Made by a program: the position numbers and the translations under genes. A stretch of 64,000 nucleotides of DNA from the NCBI RefSeq assembly GCF_000276805.1, contig NZ_AKXQ01000007.1:1-64000 (forward strand), given 5' to 3'. Origin of the DNA: Moritella dasanensis ArB 0140 (GTDB lineage Bacteria > Pseudomonadota > Gammaproteobacteria > Enterobacterales > Moritellaceae). Positions 37,155-45,924 of this stretch are shown piece after piece. Position 1 is the stretch's first letter. Each line of letters starts with the position of its first letter. The notes beneath the pieces are model-generated. The model was not told where the DNA came from, did no database searches, and saw only the letters and a program-made list of their open reading frames with translations.

Positions 37155-38155
37155 ATAAGCAAGATACCTTTGTTTCTGTTGTTTTGGTCGTTGAAAACCA
37201 GGCTGAAATACTCACGAAATTTTTAGTCAAGTTAGAACCATATTTAAGAGAGCAATATTCAGATTACGAAATAGTTATTATTGATCAGAATTCAACTGAT
37301 GCCACAGAAAGTATGCTCGATAAATTACTAACTACATATCAATCAATTCGTTATTTAAAGTTGGCGCATGGTGTACCTCATGATGTTGCGCTTGCCGCCG
37401 GAATTGAAAATGCTATTGGTGATTTTGTTATAAACATGAGTATAGAATTTGACGCTATTACTCTTGTTAATTCATTTGTATCTGAAGGTAAAAATGGTAG
37501 CGATATCGTTATTGGCGTATCCGAAAATACGACCAGTAAACTGTATAAATTGGTTCGTCATTTATCTGAGAAATTAATTCACACTATTGGTTATACACTA
37601 CCAGCCAATTCAACAGGCTCATTGTGTTTAAGCAGAAGATCTGTAAATGCTATAACGGAATCAGGACGCTTCTATTGTAAATTACATATGAGAATGGCTA
37701 ACATAGGTTATGTAGTGAAAGCACTATCTTATGATTTATCATCTAAAAAAGAGAAGAAAAAAATAATCACGGGCATTCAAGAAACGCTTCATCACATGGT
37801 CTTTAATTCAACTAAACCATTGCGCTGGATGAGTGGCTTAGGCGTAATTGGTAGTATAATGGCATTCATATTTTCAATGTACACTTTGATTATAAATTTG
37901 TTTAATAATCATGTAACGGAAGGTTGGACGACTACTATTTTATTTATGTCTATTTTGTTCGCTATTTTATTTATGATGCTGTCTTTTTTTGGGGAGTATC
38001 TTGCTCGACTTCTAAATGATAGAAGTGAACATAAAGAATATAATGTAGTTTTTGAAAAAAATAGTTCTGTGATGTTAGATGAAAAGCGTCAAAATGTTCT
38101 ATTTTCTTCTCTTAGCGATGAGACTAACTTAACTAAAACAAGAAGAGATAAATGA
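37151..38155 (+). CDS. GT2 polyprenyl-phosphate glycosyltransferase (GtrB/ArnC type) with two C-terminal helices
   Basis: A 334-residue protein: GT2 domain (VSVVLVVENQAEIL, IVIIDQNSTDAT, VINMSIEFDA in place of the usual DxD region) followed by two membrane helices near 228-255 and 262-290, the layout of GtrB, ArnC and DPM synthases. Such enzymes load one sugar on undecaprenyl phosphate on the cytoplasmic face. The DxD-type motif is weak (M-S-I-E-F-D). It overlaps its neighbours by 4 bp on both sides. Confidence 0.75.
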   Translation: MNKQDTFVSVVLVVENQAEILTKFLVKLEPYLREQYSDYEIVIIDQNSTDATESMLDKLLTTYQSIRYLKLAHGVPHDVALAAGIENAIGDFVINMSIEFDAITLVNSFVSEGKNGSDIVIGVSENTTSKLYKLVRHLSEKLIHTIGYTLPANSTGSLCLSRRSVNAITESGRFYCKLHMRMANIGYVVKALSYDLSSKKEKKKIITGIQETLHHMVFNSTKPLRWMSGLGVIGSIMAFIFSMYTLIINLFNNHVTEGWTTTILFMSILFAILFMMLSFFGEYLARLLNDRSEHKEYNVVFEKNSSVMLDEKRQNVLFSSLSDETNLTKTRRDK

Positions 38156-38940
38156 TTTCCTCACTTAATAACTACAATGTCCCAAAATACGAAGAGCGTT
38201 TTTCTTTAGAAAAAAAGCATGATTATTGCGTTGCAATATTTGTAATAAATGAAGGTGAAAAACTTCATATGCAATTAGATCGAATGCAAGATATTAATAT
38301 TAATGCCGATATCATTATCTCCGATGGTGATAGCAATGATGGCTCAACTGATACCAAGTTATTAAAAGAAAAGGGAGTAAATACTCTTCTTGTCAAAAAA
38401 GAGTTTGGTAAGCTTGGCTCTCAAATGAGAATCGCATTTTCATGGGCGTTAGAGCGCGGGTATAAAGGCATTGTCGTTATTGACGGAAATAACAAGGATA
38501 GTGTTGAAAATATTAATGATTTCGTCAATAAAATGGAGGCTGGATATGACCATATTCAAGGTTCTCGATTCATACCTGGCGGGCAAGCTATCAATACACC
38601 TAAATCACGTTTACTGGGTCTTAAAGTGTTACATGTCCCTCTTATTCGTTTAGCTTCAGGTTTTAAATATACAGATACAACAAATGGGTTCAGAGCTTAT
38701 AGTTCTAAACTATTAATGGATAATAAAATGTCTATATTCAGAGATGTTTTTACAGGGTATGAATTACATTATTACTTAGCGATTAATGCTGCAAAATTAG
38801 GGTTTAAGTGTGTAGAGGTACCGGTAACAAGGGTATACCCTAAAGGTAAAGTACCTACAAAAATAAGCCCGATTAAGGGGAATTTAAATGTAATAAAAAC
38901 ATTAATATTTACTTGCATCGGAGGTTTTAATGTTAAGTAG
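38152..38940 (+). CDS. GT2 glycosyltransferase, DPM1/DPG-synthase type without membrane helices
   Basis: A 262-residue GT2 protein. The fold start VAIFVINEGEKL, IIISDGDSNDGST, IVVIDGNNKD (acidic metal site), then GSRFIPGG and a TDTTNGFRAYS segment typical of dolichyl-phosphate-mannose-like synthases. No transmembrane helix is seen. It overlaps the upstream gene by 4 bp and the downstream gene by 11 bp, and the downstream ribosome site GGAGG lies inside it. A second lipid-linked sugar donor is the likely product. Confidence 0.75.
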   Translation: MISSLNNYNVPKYEERFSLEKKHDYCVAIFVINEGEKLHMQLDRMQDININADIIISDGDSNDGSTDTKLLKEKGVNTLLVKKEFGKLGSQMRIAFSWALERGYKGIVVIDGNNKDSVENINDFVNKMEAGYDHIQGSRFIPGGQAINTPKSRLLGLKVLHVPLIRLASGFKYTDTTNGFRAYSSKLLMDNKMSIFRDVFTGYELHYYLAINAAKLGFKCVEVPVTRVYPKGKVPTKISPIKGNLNVIKTLIFTCIGGFNVK

Positions 38941-41554
38941 GAGTGATCGTTTTACACTAACTAATTTGTGTTTTTCATTGTTGATTGCTTTTTTTTTTTC
39001 GTACTTATATTATATATCGAATATAAATACGCTTGATACCTATGCTTCATTTATAAATGGAGATACCATAAATCAATTTTATAGTAAAACAACTGATTAC
39101 CGAGTTATTCCTCTATTCTTATCCCTTTTAATGATAAGTTTTATCGCTTGTGAAAAAAGTGCAGTATTAGAAAAAATGTACTCACTTTATCGATTGAAAT
39201 CTCTTACTATTCCTCATTCTACAGCAATAATAATTAAAAAATCAGTTGAATTTTTAATTATTATTTTGATTGCTTATGTAACTACAAAACTGATTTTTAT
39301 ATTAGTAGGAGTTGAACACTATTCAATGTTCAGGAGAAACCTACTGATTATTGTTTTCACTACTTTGTCTCTTTTTTTCAAAAGTAGATCCTTACTTGTT
39401 TCACAATCGTTATTCTCACTATCACCGTTACTTTACCTTAAAGAAGAGTATGTTTATAACGGGGAGTTAATCCATTTTGAAAACTCGAACTATTTAACTC
39501 TGTTTCTATCTATACTTGCCATATTAACATTGTCATTAACTATTATAGATATTGTAAAAAAACAGCATAGAGTAGCATTTTCGTCATTGATATTTTTAGC
39601 TATTTTAGTGATAGGTTCTGCTTCTAGGGTTTATGCTTTAGATGAATACCACGTAGGTGAGTTATTTACAGCCTTTCATCAAAGCTTTGAATTACGTCAA
39701 GCTCTTTATTCTGAGTTTATACCAACCAAAGGTTTTATGCATATTGCGGTTGGGTTTATCAATGACCAGTTATATTCAGGGAATTATGTAACAATAAATT
39801 TGTCATCAAAGCTATTTTCTTTATTGTCAGCATTTTTACTCTTGGGGATTATAGTTAGATATTATTCTAGGTGGGTTATATGTCTGTTATTAATAATAGG
39901 TATTCCACTCTATGGTCACTTTCGAATTGATATCTACTACCCTATCGTCATAGGGTTATGCTTACTTAGTGATAAAAAAATAAATGAGAATAATTATAAT
40001 TTTATAATTATTTTTTTAGTTTATTTTTTCATAAGTTTTCTGTATTACAACGCCTTTGCTTTAGCCCTTTTTGTTTCTTTGATCCCTATTCTGCTATATA
40101 AAATTTACAAGGTTTTTAAATTAAAGCAAAAACCTAATAAGGCACAATTAATATTTATTTTTATTGGGCTTAGTGTTTTCATCTATGCATTTGATTATAT
40201 CATCGGCTCTTTAAATTATTCATTGGTAAATAGCAGCTCTAATCTTTTTTATTGGGGAAATCCAGGCTCCTCGATAAAATTTATTCAAAGTAATTTTTGG
40301 ATTTTCATTCCTATTACTATCTCTTATCTTTTCTATACCAAACAAATAGAAAAGAACTTAAATAATCTACTTTGGGCTACTTTTTTTGTTGTTTTTCCTT
40401 TCACTATTTTATCTTATATGGAAGGAAGGGCAGATGGGGGATTCTTTAGGGCTCTAGGCTATTCTACTTTCTCATCTATATTACTATTGAGCTATGTTGC
40501 TTGTAATAATATTATTCTAAGAAAAAAAGTAAAAGTTGTATTATGTATTCTCCCAATCCTTATATTAATTACGATTGGTTTTCATCCGAAACTTGTCACT
40601 TTCAAAAGCCTAGACGCCTTCAAAACTCATCATATTTCAGGAGATATGCTTCTAAGTGACGAGGGCGTTATTCCTAATTTGGGTAAGGGGTTTATCAATA
40701 CCAATAGATATAATGACTTATTGACAGAATATAAACTGATGAATCAGCTTTCAAAAAACGAGACATTTTTAATTATTGACCCGTACACAACGCAGAGCGC
40801 GCGTTACTCTATTTATGGAAAAAAAGTACCAACAATGTCTCATGCAGTCTTAAATGTTTCTAGCTTAGACTCTCAAAGTACTGAGTTAAAGAAAGTTAAA
40901 AAGATGAGTGTCAAAATAATTCGTATATCGTCAGGCATTAATCGATATCACCTCTTCTATAAATACCTCACTTCATTAGATTATGTGTTTACTACTTTTA
41001 ATAATAGAGATTATTTAATTGCCCCTGAATTATTTAATGAAATTAAGGTTAGCTTTGATTTACAAGAAAAGAATTTCTTTAAATCTCAATATACAACCGT
41101 TGAATTTGGTCTTCTTCCGTTAAAATGGGGCGGAGCATTTAAGTATGAAAAAGATAACCTTGCTAAAACTCCTGTAATGCTAAATGCAAAATCTGTAAAT
41201 GATATAACAGAAAGCCCTCGTTACAAACTTGGGAAGAAAGACCCATATATCACTTTTGATGTATCTCAACTAATGAGAGGTAGAGAAAATGATCTGTTAT
41301 ATCTTGAAATAGAAAAAAGTAGTGAGTCTATATGCTCTGCTCAGTTTTTTTGGAGTGCGGGCTCTGTGTACAATGAAGAAAATAGTATTCGATTTAAACT
41401 GGGTAATGGAAAAGCAATTATTCCTCTGGGGATGAATTTAAATTGGTTAAAAAGTGAAAGTGTATCTAGTGTTCGTCTCGATATAGATCAGTGCTCAGGG
41501 CAGGGGGTTACGATAAAAATGATTAATTTTTATAACTATGATTACGGAGATTAA
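38930..41554 (+). CDS. Large polytopic membrane protein, probable GT-C glycosyltransferase 1
   Basis: An 874-residue protein. Roughly the first 560 residues contain a dozen hydrophobic helices. The rest is a soluble, probably periplasmic domain ending in a beta-rich stretch. A loop after the early helices reads SRVYALDEYHVGELF, with Asp/Glu residues where GT-C enzymes keep catalytic acids. I do not recognise a named family. Its position after two polyprenyl-phosphate glycosyltransferases fits a periplasmic transferase that moves a lipid-linked sugar to the O antigen. It is visibly AT-rich. GGAGG precedes its start. Confidence 0.6.
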   Translation: MLSRSDRFTLTNLCFSLLIAFFFSYLYYISNINTLDTYASFINGDTINQFYSKTTDYRVIPLFLSLLMISFIACEKSAVLEKMYSLYRLKSLTIPHSTAIIIKKSVEFLIIILIAYVTTKLIFILVGVEHYSMFRRNLLIIVFTTLSLFFKSRSLLVSQSLFSLSPLLYLKEEYVYNGELIHFENSNYLTLFLSILAILTLSLTIIDIVKKQHRVAFSSLIFLAILVIGSASRVYALDEYHVGELFTAFHQSFELRQALYSEFIPTKGFMHIAVGFINDQLYSGNYVTINLSSKLFSLLSAFLLLGIIVRYYSRWVICLLLIIGIPLYGHFRIDIYYPIVIGLCLLSDKKINENNYNFIIIFLVYFFISFLYYNAFALALFVSLIPILLYKIYKVFKLKQKPNKAQLIFIFIGLSVFIYAFDYIIGSLNYSLVNSSSNLFYWGNPGSSIKFIQSNFWIFIPITISYLFYTKQIEKNLNNLLWATFFVVFPFTILSYMEGRADGGFFRALGYSTFSSILLLSYVACNNIILRKKVKVVLCILPILILITIGFHPKLVTFKSLDAFKTHHISGDMLLSDEGVIPNLGKGFINTNRYNDLLTEYKLMNQLSKNETFLIIDPYTTQSARYSIYGKKVPTMSHAVLNVSSLDSQSTELKKVKKMSVKIIRISSGINRYHLFYKYLTSLDYVFTTFNNRDYLIAPELFNEIKVSFDLQEKNFFKSQYTTVEFGLLPLKWGGAFKYEKDNLAKTPVMLNAKSVNDITESPRYKLGKKDPYITFDVSQLMRGRENDLLYLEIEKSSESICSAQFFWSAGSVYNEENSIRFKLGNGKAIIPLGMNLNWLKSESVSSVRLDIDQCSGQGVTIKMINFYNYDYGD

Positions 41555-41640
41555 CCATCAATAGAAGTCGGCATTTGATGTGATAGTAATCTATCAAAAT
41601 TAATTTTTAAATTTTTTATATTGAGTACAGGATATTTATT

Positions 41641-44106
41641 TTGTTTAAAAGAAATATTACCATCTTGGGTTTATTATTTAGCATTGCATTCATTTTTATT
41701 GTGCTATCTTTATCAGTTTCGATTGATATACCCACGTTACATTTAGATGGACATTACCAAACTGCGAGTAGTTTATTTAGAATTAATGATGGGCAACTTA
41801 TAGGAAAAGATTTCCTTCCTTATCTTGGTATTGCTCCTACATTTCTAGTTTACCCAATATACTTTATTTCCGGGGCTGAACTTTCTGACTCTGTTTTTTC
41901 TGCACAGTTGATGGTTTATTTTTTTCAATGGTTGTCAGTAGTAATCATTTGTCGTCTTATTTTAAAACGAATGAGTTTAGCAGAACAGATTTCTACAGCT
42001 TCAATTATATATTTAATATGTATAGCGATTGGATATTTTTCATTTAATTACATTTTTACTTTCTCAACGACTCCAGGGAATTCACTCCGACCAATACGAA
42101 TGATAATCCCTTATTTAGCTGGATTTAGTATCTATCTTATATTTAACTTAAAAATATCGTCATTTTATAAAAACTTGTTATTAGGCGTAGTTTTAGCTAT
42201 TTCTTTATTGTGGTCTAATGATCTAGCTATACCAACTTTCTTGTACTTTTCGATGTTTATATTTAGCTACCAACTTTTTAAAAAGTCTGGTAGTAAAATG
42301 TCTTTTATATCTTCTTTTATATCTTCTTTTATATTCCCTCTTTTTTTTTGGTTTGTATTGTTATATCTAATTACTGGTGGGCATTATTACGAACTTCTAA
42401 AATTTAATTTTGTTGACGTTGCGAATGACCAATGGTGGTATTATGGTCCTTATGAGCAATCTAGAAGAGTTTTTGTTCTTGAAGATCTATTTAATATATT
42501 TAATGTAAAATTAACATCCTCTTTACTTTGTTTAGCCTTATGCTTATATTTTTCGATAAAAGATAAATCATTAGAATATTGTTTATTATTCTCTATTGGT
42601 TCTGTTCTTTTTTTAGGTGGGATTTTATCATCTGTTGGAGGGCATATCGGAGGATACTTTGTGGGGTTTTATTTTTGGTCTATTATTGTGTCAGTTGTTT
42701 ACTTTTATAAATTGGCTATTTTAAGACTTAAATTAAGTTCAGTATTAATTTATCTAAAATTATTAATTATTATTTTTTTAGCTATTCTTTCTTATATTAA
42801 TTATTCTCATTTAAAAGAAACAGCAGAAAATGACTCATCTAAATTTTATGTTGATAATTTAGATGGTTACTTGGATATTAGTTGGGCTCCTTATCTAGAG
42901 TACATATCTAGACATGAAGGTTTAAATGTTGTTGAAGAGTATTGGGGGGTATGGGGAGGTGTTAAAGGTGCAGCACACTTGTTGCCTGTTGATTCAGCTA
43001 TTCATGCGTTAGGAGACATAAGAATAGTCGCAACGGAACGAATTAAAAAAGCAGATATACTGGTGGTTACTAGGGCTGACTTAGAGTTATTTTGGCAACC
43101 ATGGAGTTTTAGTCAAAATTTTTGGTTTTACAAAGAAATATTAAATAATTTTAAGCTAGACTTTCTTGCTCCTTCTGTTGCTGTCTGGAAGAGAGTTGAA
43201 GGAAATAGAAGGGATTTTGATGATGCATTATGCACAATAAATGAAAATAAATCCTCATTCACGATCGACTCAAAGCATACTGGATTATATAAAATAAATC
43301 TGCACTATCTTTTTGAAAAAAAATCCATTTTTTCTCGTAATTTAATGATGTTACAAAATAATATTTCATTTGCACCTGATGCGAATGGGTATGTTGCAGT
43401 TGACCATAATCAACAATACGTTGAGTTTCCTGTGCTGATGGATGATCTTGATCATAATACCTTCTCATCTACTGTGATTGGTGGGGATTATAATCTAGAA
43501 TTTTATAAATGCAGTGCTCAACATATTAACTTTGATATGAATGATTATTTTAATTCTGATGTTGCATATACTAAACCTAGTGCAGATCTTTTTTACGTTA
43601 CAGATCGACATTGGGAAAAAGGAATTGCTCGCAATTGGGTGGGATTTTTTGTAAAGAACACTACAATCAACATCCAAAAGTTCAAGGTAGATTCTGAGGT
43701 TGTATTTAAAGATGGAAGTAGCCGTATAATTAATGATGTGGTAAATCGTGGGATCTACCTTCATATTGTTCTCTCTGGTGATGAACTGTTAGATTATGAA
43801 AAAGTAGGACGGCCTGACACTTTCACAGTCTTGGAAAATAGAGAGCCGTTTTATGTTACTGATCGTAATTGGGAAAAAGGTATTGCTCGTAATTGGGTGG
43901 GTTTTTTTGTACCGAATACTGTAATAAACAACCAAAATTTTAAGGTGGGTTCTGAGGTGGTATTCAAAGATAGAGACAGCCGTATGATTAAGAATGTGAT
44001 AAATCGTGGATCTCATCTTTATATTGTTGTTTCTGGTGAATTATTAGATTTTAAGAAAACAGGACGACCTGATACTTTTACAATCTTGAAAAATAAAGAC
44101 CTGTGA
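41641..44106 (+). CDS. Large polytopic membrane protein, probable GT-C glycosyltransferase 2, with duplicated C-terminal domain
   Basis: An 821-residue protein with about eleven hydrophobic helices to about 385 and a long soluble tail. The early loop HLDGHYQTASSLFRINDGQLIGKDFLPYLG resembles GT-C first loops. The C terminus consists of two tandem 86-residue repeats (651-736, 737-821) that share FYVTDR-W-EKGIARNWVGFFV and GRPDTFT. The start is TTG, supported by AGGA 8 bp upstream; no ATG lies nearby. A run of 12-bp repeats encodes SFIS units near residues 221-232. Function is inferred from context only. Confidence 0.6.
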   Translation: MFKRNITILGLLFSIAFIFIVLSLSVSIDIPTLHLDGHYQTASSLFRINDGQLIGKDFLPYLGIAPTFLVYPIYFISGAELSDSVFSAQLMVYFFQWLSVVIICRLILKRMSLAEQISTASIIYLICIAIGYFSFNYIFTFSTTPGNSLRPIRMIIPYLAGFSIYLIFNLKISSFYKNLLLGVVLAISLLWSNDLAIPTFLYFSMFIFSYQLFKKSGSKMSFISSFISSFIFPLFFWFVLLYLITGGHYYELLKFNFVDVANDQWWYYGPYEQSRRVFVLEDLFNIFNVKLTSSLLCLALCLYFSIKDKSLEYCLLFSIGSVLFLGGILSSVGGHIGGYFVGFYFWSIIVSVVYFYKLAILRLKLSSVLIYLKLLIIIFLAILSYINYSHLKETAENDSSKFYVDNLDGYLDISWAPYLEYISRHEGLNVVEEYWGVWGGVKGAAHLLPVDSAIHALGDIRIVATERIKKADILVVTRADLELFWQPWSFSQNFWFYKEILNNFKLDFLAPSVAVWKRVEGNRRDFDDALCTINENKSSFTIDSKHTGLYKINLHYLFEKKSIFSRNLMMLQNNISFAPDANGYVAVDHNQQYVEFPVLMDDLDHNTFSSTVIGGDYNLEFYKCSAQHINFDMNDYFNSDVAYTKPSADLFYVTDRHWEKGIARNWVGFFVKNTTINIQKFKVDSEVVFKDGSSRIINDVVNRGIYLHIVLSGDELLDYEKVGRPDTFTVLENREPFYVTDRNWEKGIARNWVGFFVPNTVINNQNFKVGSEVVFKDRDSRMIKNVINRGSHLYIVVSGELLDFKKTGRPDTFTILKNKDL
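42301..42335 (+). repeat. 12-bp in-frame microrepeat (SFIS units)
   Basis: Almost three copies of tcttttatatct lie in frame in the membrane-protein gene and encode FISSFISSFI in a hydrophobic helix. The copies are identical at the DNA level, so they are prone to slippage in multiples of 12. Confidence 0.9.
43591..44106 (+). repeat. Two tandem 258-bp domain-coding repeats
   Basis: The segments 43591-43848 and 43849-44106 encode homologous 86-residue units of the protein starting at 41641. The conserved parts include an 11-residue W-x-EKGIARNWVG block, SEVVFKD and GRPDTFT. Divergence at third positions shows the duplication is not recent. Confidence 0.9.
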
Positions 44107-44137
44107 ATTTTAAATGTATTGACTGTTAAGGCTTATT

Positions 44138-44146
44138 GTTCCATGT
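44138..44146 (+). repeat. Left target duplication of the IS903-group element
   Basis: gttccatgt at the left end matches attccatgt at 45920-45928 on the right in 8 of 9 bases. Nine-base duplications are characteristic of the IS903 group. Confidence 0.75.
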
Positions 44147-45025
44147 GGCGTTGTTGACTAAATCAGGGAACCTTTCGTAAATTTTGTGAGCAGATCATTA
44201 TCACGGATTTTAAAAGGTTCACTTGATTTGTAAGTCGAAGAACAACATTACAAATTGGCCAGAGTATAATCGTGTGTTAACTCAACGTGGCTCAATTACA
44301 TTTTGGGTAGACGAATCAGCCATCGAAGCATGGACTTGCAGTAAACATCATGGAAAGCGTGGTCGAGGATTTCAATTCTCTGAAGTGTCGATTGAAACTG
44401 CATTTATAGTGAAACGTGTATTTTCGCTACCATTCCGCTTATTACAAGGCTTTATTGATTCCATTTTATTTCTGATGAATTTTCCATTGCGTAGTCCCAA
44501 TTATTAGAGCGTAAGTAGACGAGCCAAAACGGTGAAATAAAATATCGTAACCCATCCTGAGGTGCTATACGACATATCGCCATCCATTCAAAGGGCTTAA
44601 AAGTGTTTGGCGAAGGCGAATGGAAGGTTAAGAAGCACGGCAGTGAACAGCATCAATACATATGGCGGTCGATGTTGATACTCTTGAAATTATTTCAGCT
44701 GAAATTACGCTTGTTAATGTTAATGACAGTGAAATACTACCTTCGTTACTCAACCCTCTACGTCGACGTATTTCAGAAGTCTCAGGTGATGGTGCGTACG
44801 AGACAAAATAATGTCATAAAATACTGAAGAAAAAAGATTAAACTACTTATCCAACCACGTAAAAGTACTGGATTATGGGAAGCTGGTCATGCGATAAATA
44901 AAGCTGTAATAGCACTCAAAGCGGGGGAACTGAAATAGTAGAAAGCTGATACTGGTTATCACGATAGATCGTTATCGGAAACTGCAATGTATCGGTATAA
45001 AACGCTCAATAAAGTCATTAAACTA

Positions 45026-45833
45026 GGGGGCTGTTGATCTTTCACATCGGCAGCCAAATTATTGAGCATGCTAACGCTAGCATGCTTTCAAAGTGTATTT
45101 GCAACTTATCATATCGCGTTGCAAGGACTCTAAAATGTTTTAATCTGGAAAACGCATTCTCAACAAGATGTCGATATTTGTATAAACACCAATCAATGTC
45201 ATCATTTCCCTCTTTTGAATTACGTTTACGTGGAATGATTGGCTCTGAGTTATTTTTTATCACATTTTCTCTTATCGGCTCACTAACATAACCTTTATCT
45301 GCAATGACAAATTCACTTTGTGGTAGCTTATCGATAATCTCACTTGCCACTTTGCTGTCATGAACGTCACCGCTTGTGACGATAAATTCAATGGGTAAAT
45401 ACCACCATGGCTTAAACCGATGCCTTGATTACACTCAGATGCAGCGCCAGCATTGTGCTGATGAGCTTTGATATAGCTTCCATTAAACTCCCACTCACAA
45501 TCGCTGTCTTTAGAAGGAGCTCTAAATAAGCGTAACAGGAGCCCTTTCCTTGACCAGATAATAAATCGACGATAAACGTTATTCGATCGCTCAAAATATT
45601 TGGGTAAATCACGCCATGCACAACCGATTCGTAATCGGTAAAGTATACATTCTAATGTTTTACGATGTTCAGGCTTGTCATCGACACGGTCTTCAAGCAA
45701 TATAGATTTCAGTTTTGACCAGTGTTCATCATTGAGCATTAATAGGGCCATGGCAACCTCTGTATTTTTTTGCGAAGTGAATTATATGAAGTTGCCACTC
45801 ATATTTACAATTTCACCAAAGATCAACAGCCCC
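45026..45833 (-). mobile_element. Nested, degraded IS5-family (IS427-group) insertion sequence
   Basis: Outer ends are GGGGCTGTTGATCTTT inverted repeats (left at 45026/45027, right ending 45833), flanked by TA on both sides, the target duplication of the IS427 group. Removing it restores the reading of the surrounding transposase (VIKL-CVPERN). Length is about 807 bp. Its own transposase, on the reverse strand, is broken. Confidence 0.85.
45042..45751 (-). pseudogene. Broken IS427-group transposase
   Basis: Two frames are needed: residues MALLMLNDEHWSKLKSIL...WEFNGSYIKAHQHNAGAASE in one, and PIEFIVTSGDVHDSKVASEIIDKLPQSEFVIADKGYVSEPIRENVI...YRHLVENAFSRLKHFR in another. At the junction roughly 37 bp, expected to encode NTTKIHLAVD-type sequence, are missing. 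The first catalytic aspartate (FIDGSY in relatives) is also lost, reading EFNGSY. The enzyme cannot be active. Confidence 0.85.
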
Positions 45834-45924
45834 TATGTGTGCCTGAAAGAAACACAAGTATTTAGAATTTTATAACAAAGGGGATGATCAAACCTCTAAC
45901 TGATTTGATCAACAAGGCCATTCC

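Larger units (their letters stand above)
44223..45865 (+). pseudogene. Broken transposase of the IS903-group element
   Basis: Fragments in different frames read RGSITFWVDESAIEAW...HHGKRGRGFQFSE, then VFGEGEWKVKKHG, then AVDVDTLEIISAEITLVNVNDSEILPSLLNPLRRRISEVSGDGAYET, and finally SLSETAMYRYKTLNKVIKL, all matching IS5-family (IS903 group) DDE transposases in order. The last codons resume after the nested element (CVPERNTSI, stop 45863-45865). Several frameshifts and the insertion make it inactive. Confidence 0.85.
44147..45919 (+). mobile_element. Decayed IS903-group (IS5 family) insertion sequence, itself interrupted
   Basis: The ends are 18-bp imperfect inverted repeats (left GGCGTTGTTGACTAAATC, right read inward GGCCTTGTTGATCAAATC), close to the IS903 consensus ends, flanked by an 8-of-9 target duplication. 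The single transposase frame is broken by frameshifts, and a second element is inserted near its 3' end (45026-45833). Without the insert the element would be close to 965 bp. It separates the membrane-protein gene at 41641 from the glycosyltransferase gene at 45925 and lies exactly at the latter's start codon. Confidence 0.85.

Noticed and set aside
43259-44016. Three reverse frames opposite the tail of the membrane-protein gene
   Set aside because: Two are antisense images of the same 86-residue repeat, so their mutual similarity comes from the + strand gene.
45034-45291. A + strand frame of 85 codons in the inner insertion sequence
   Set aside because: It is the complement of the transposase coding sequence, which matches the family on the reverse strand.
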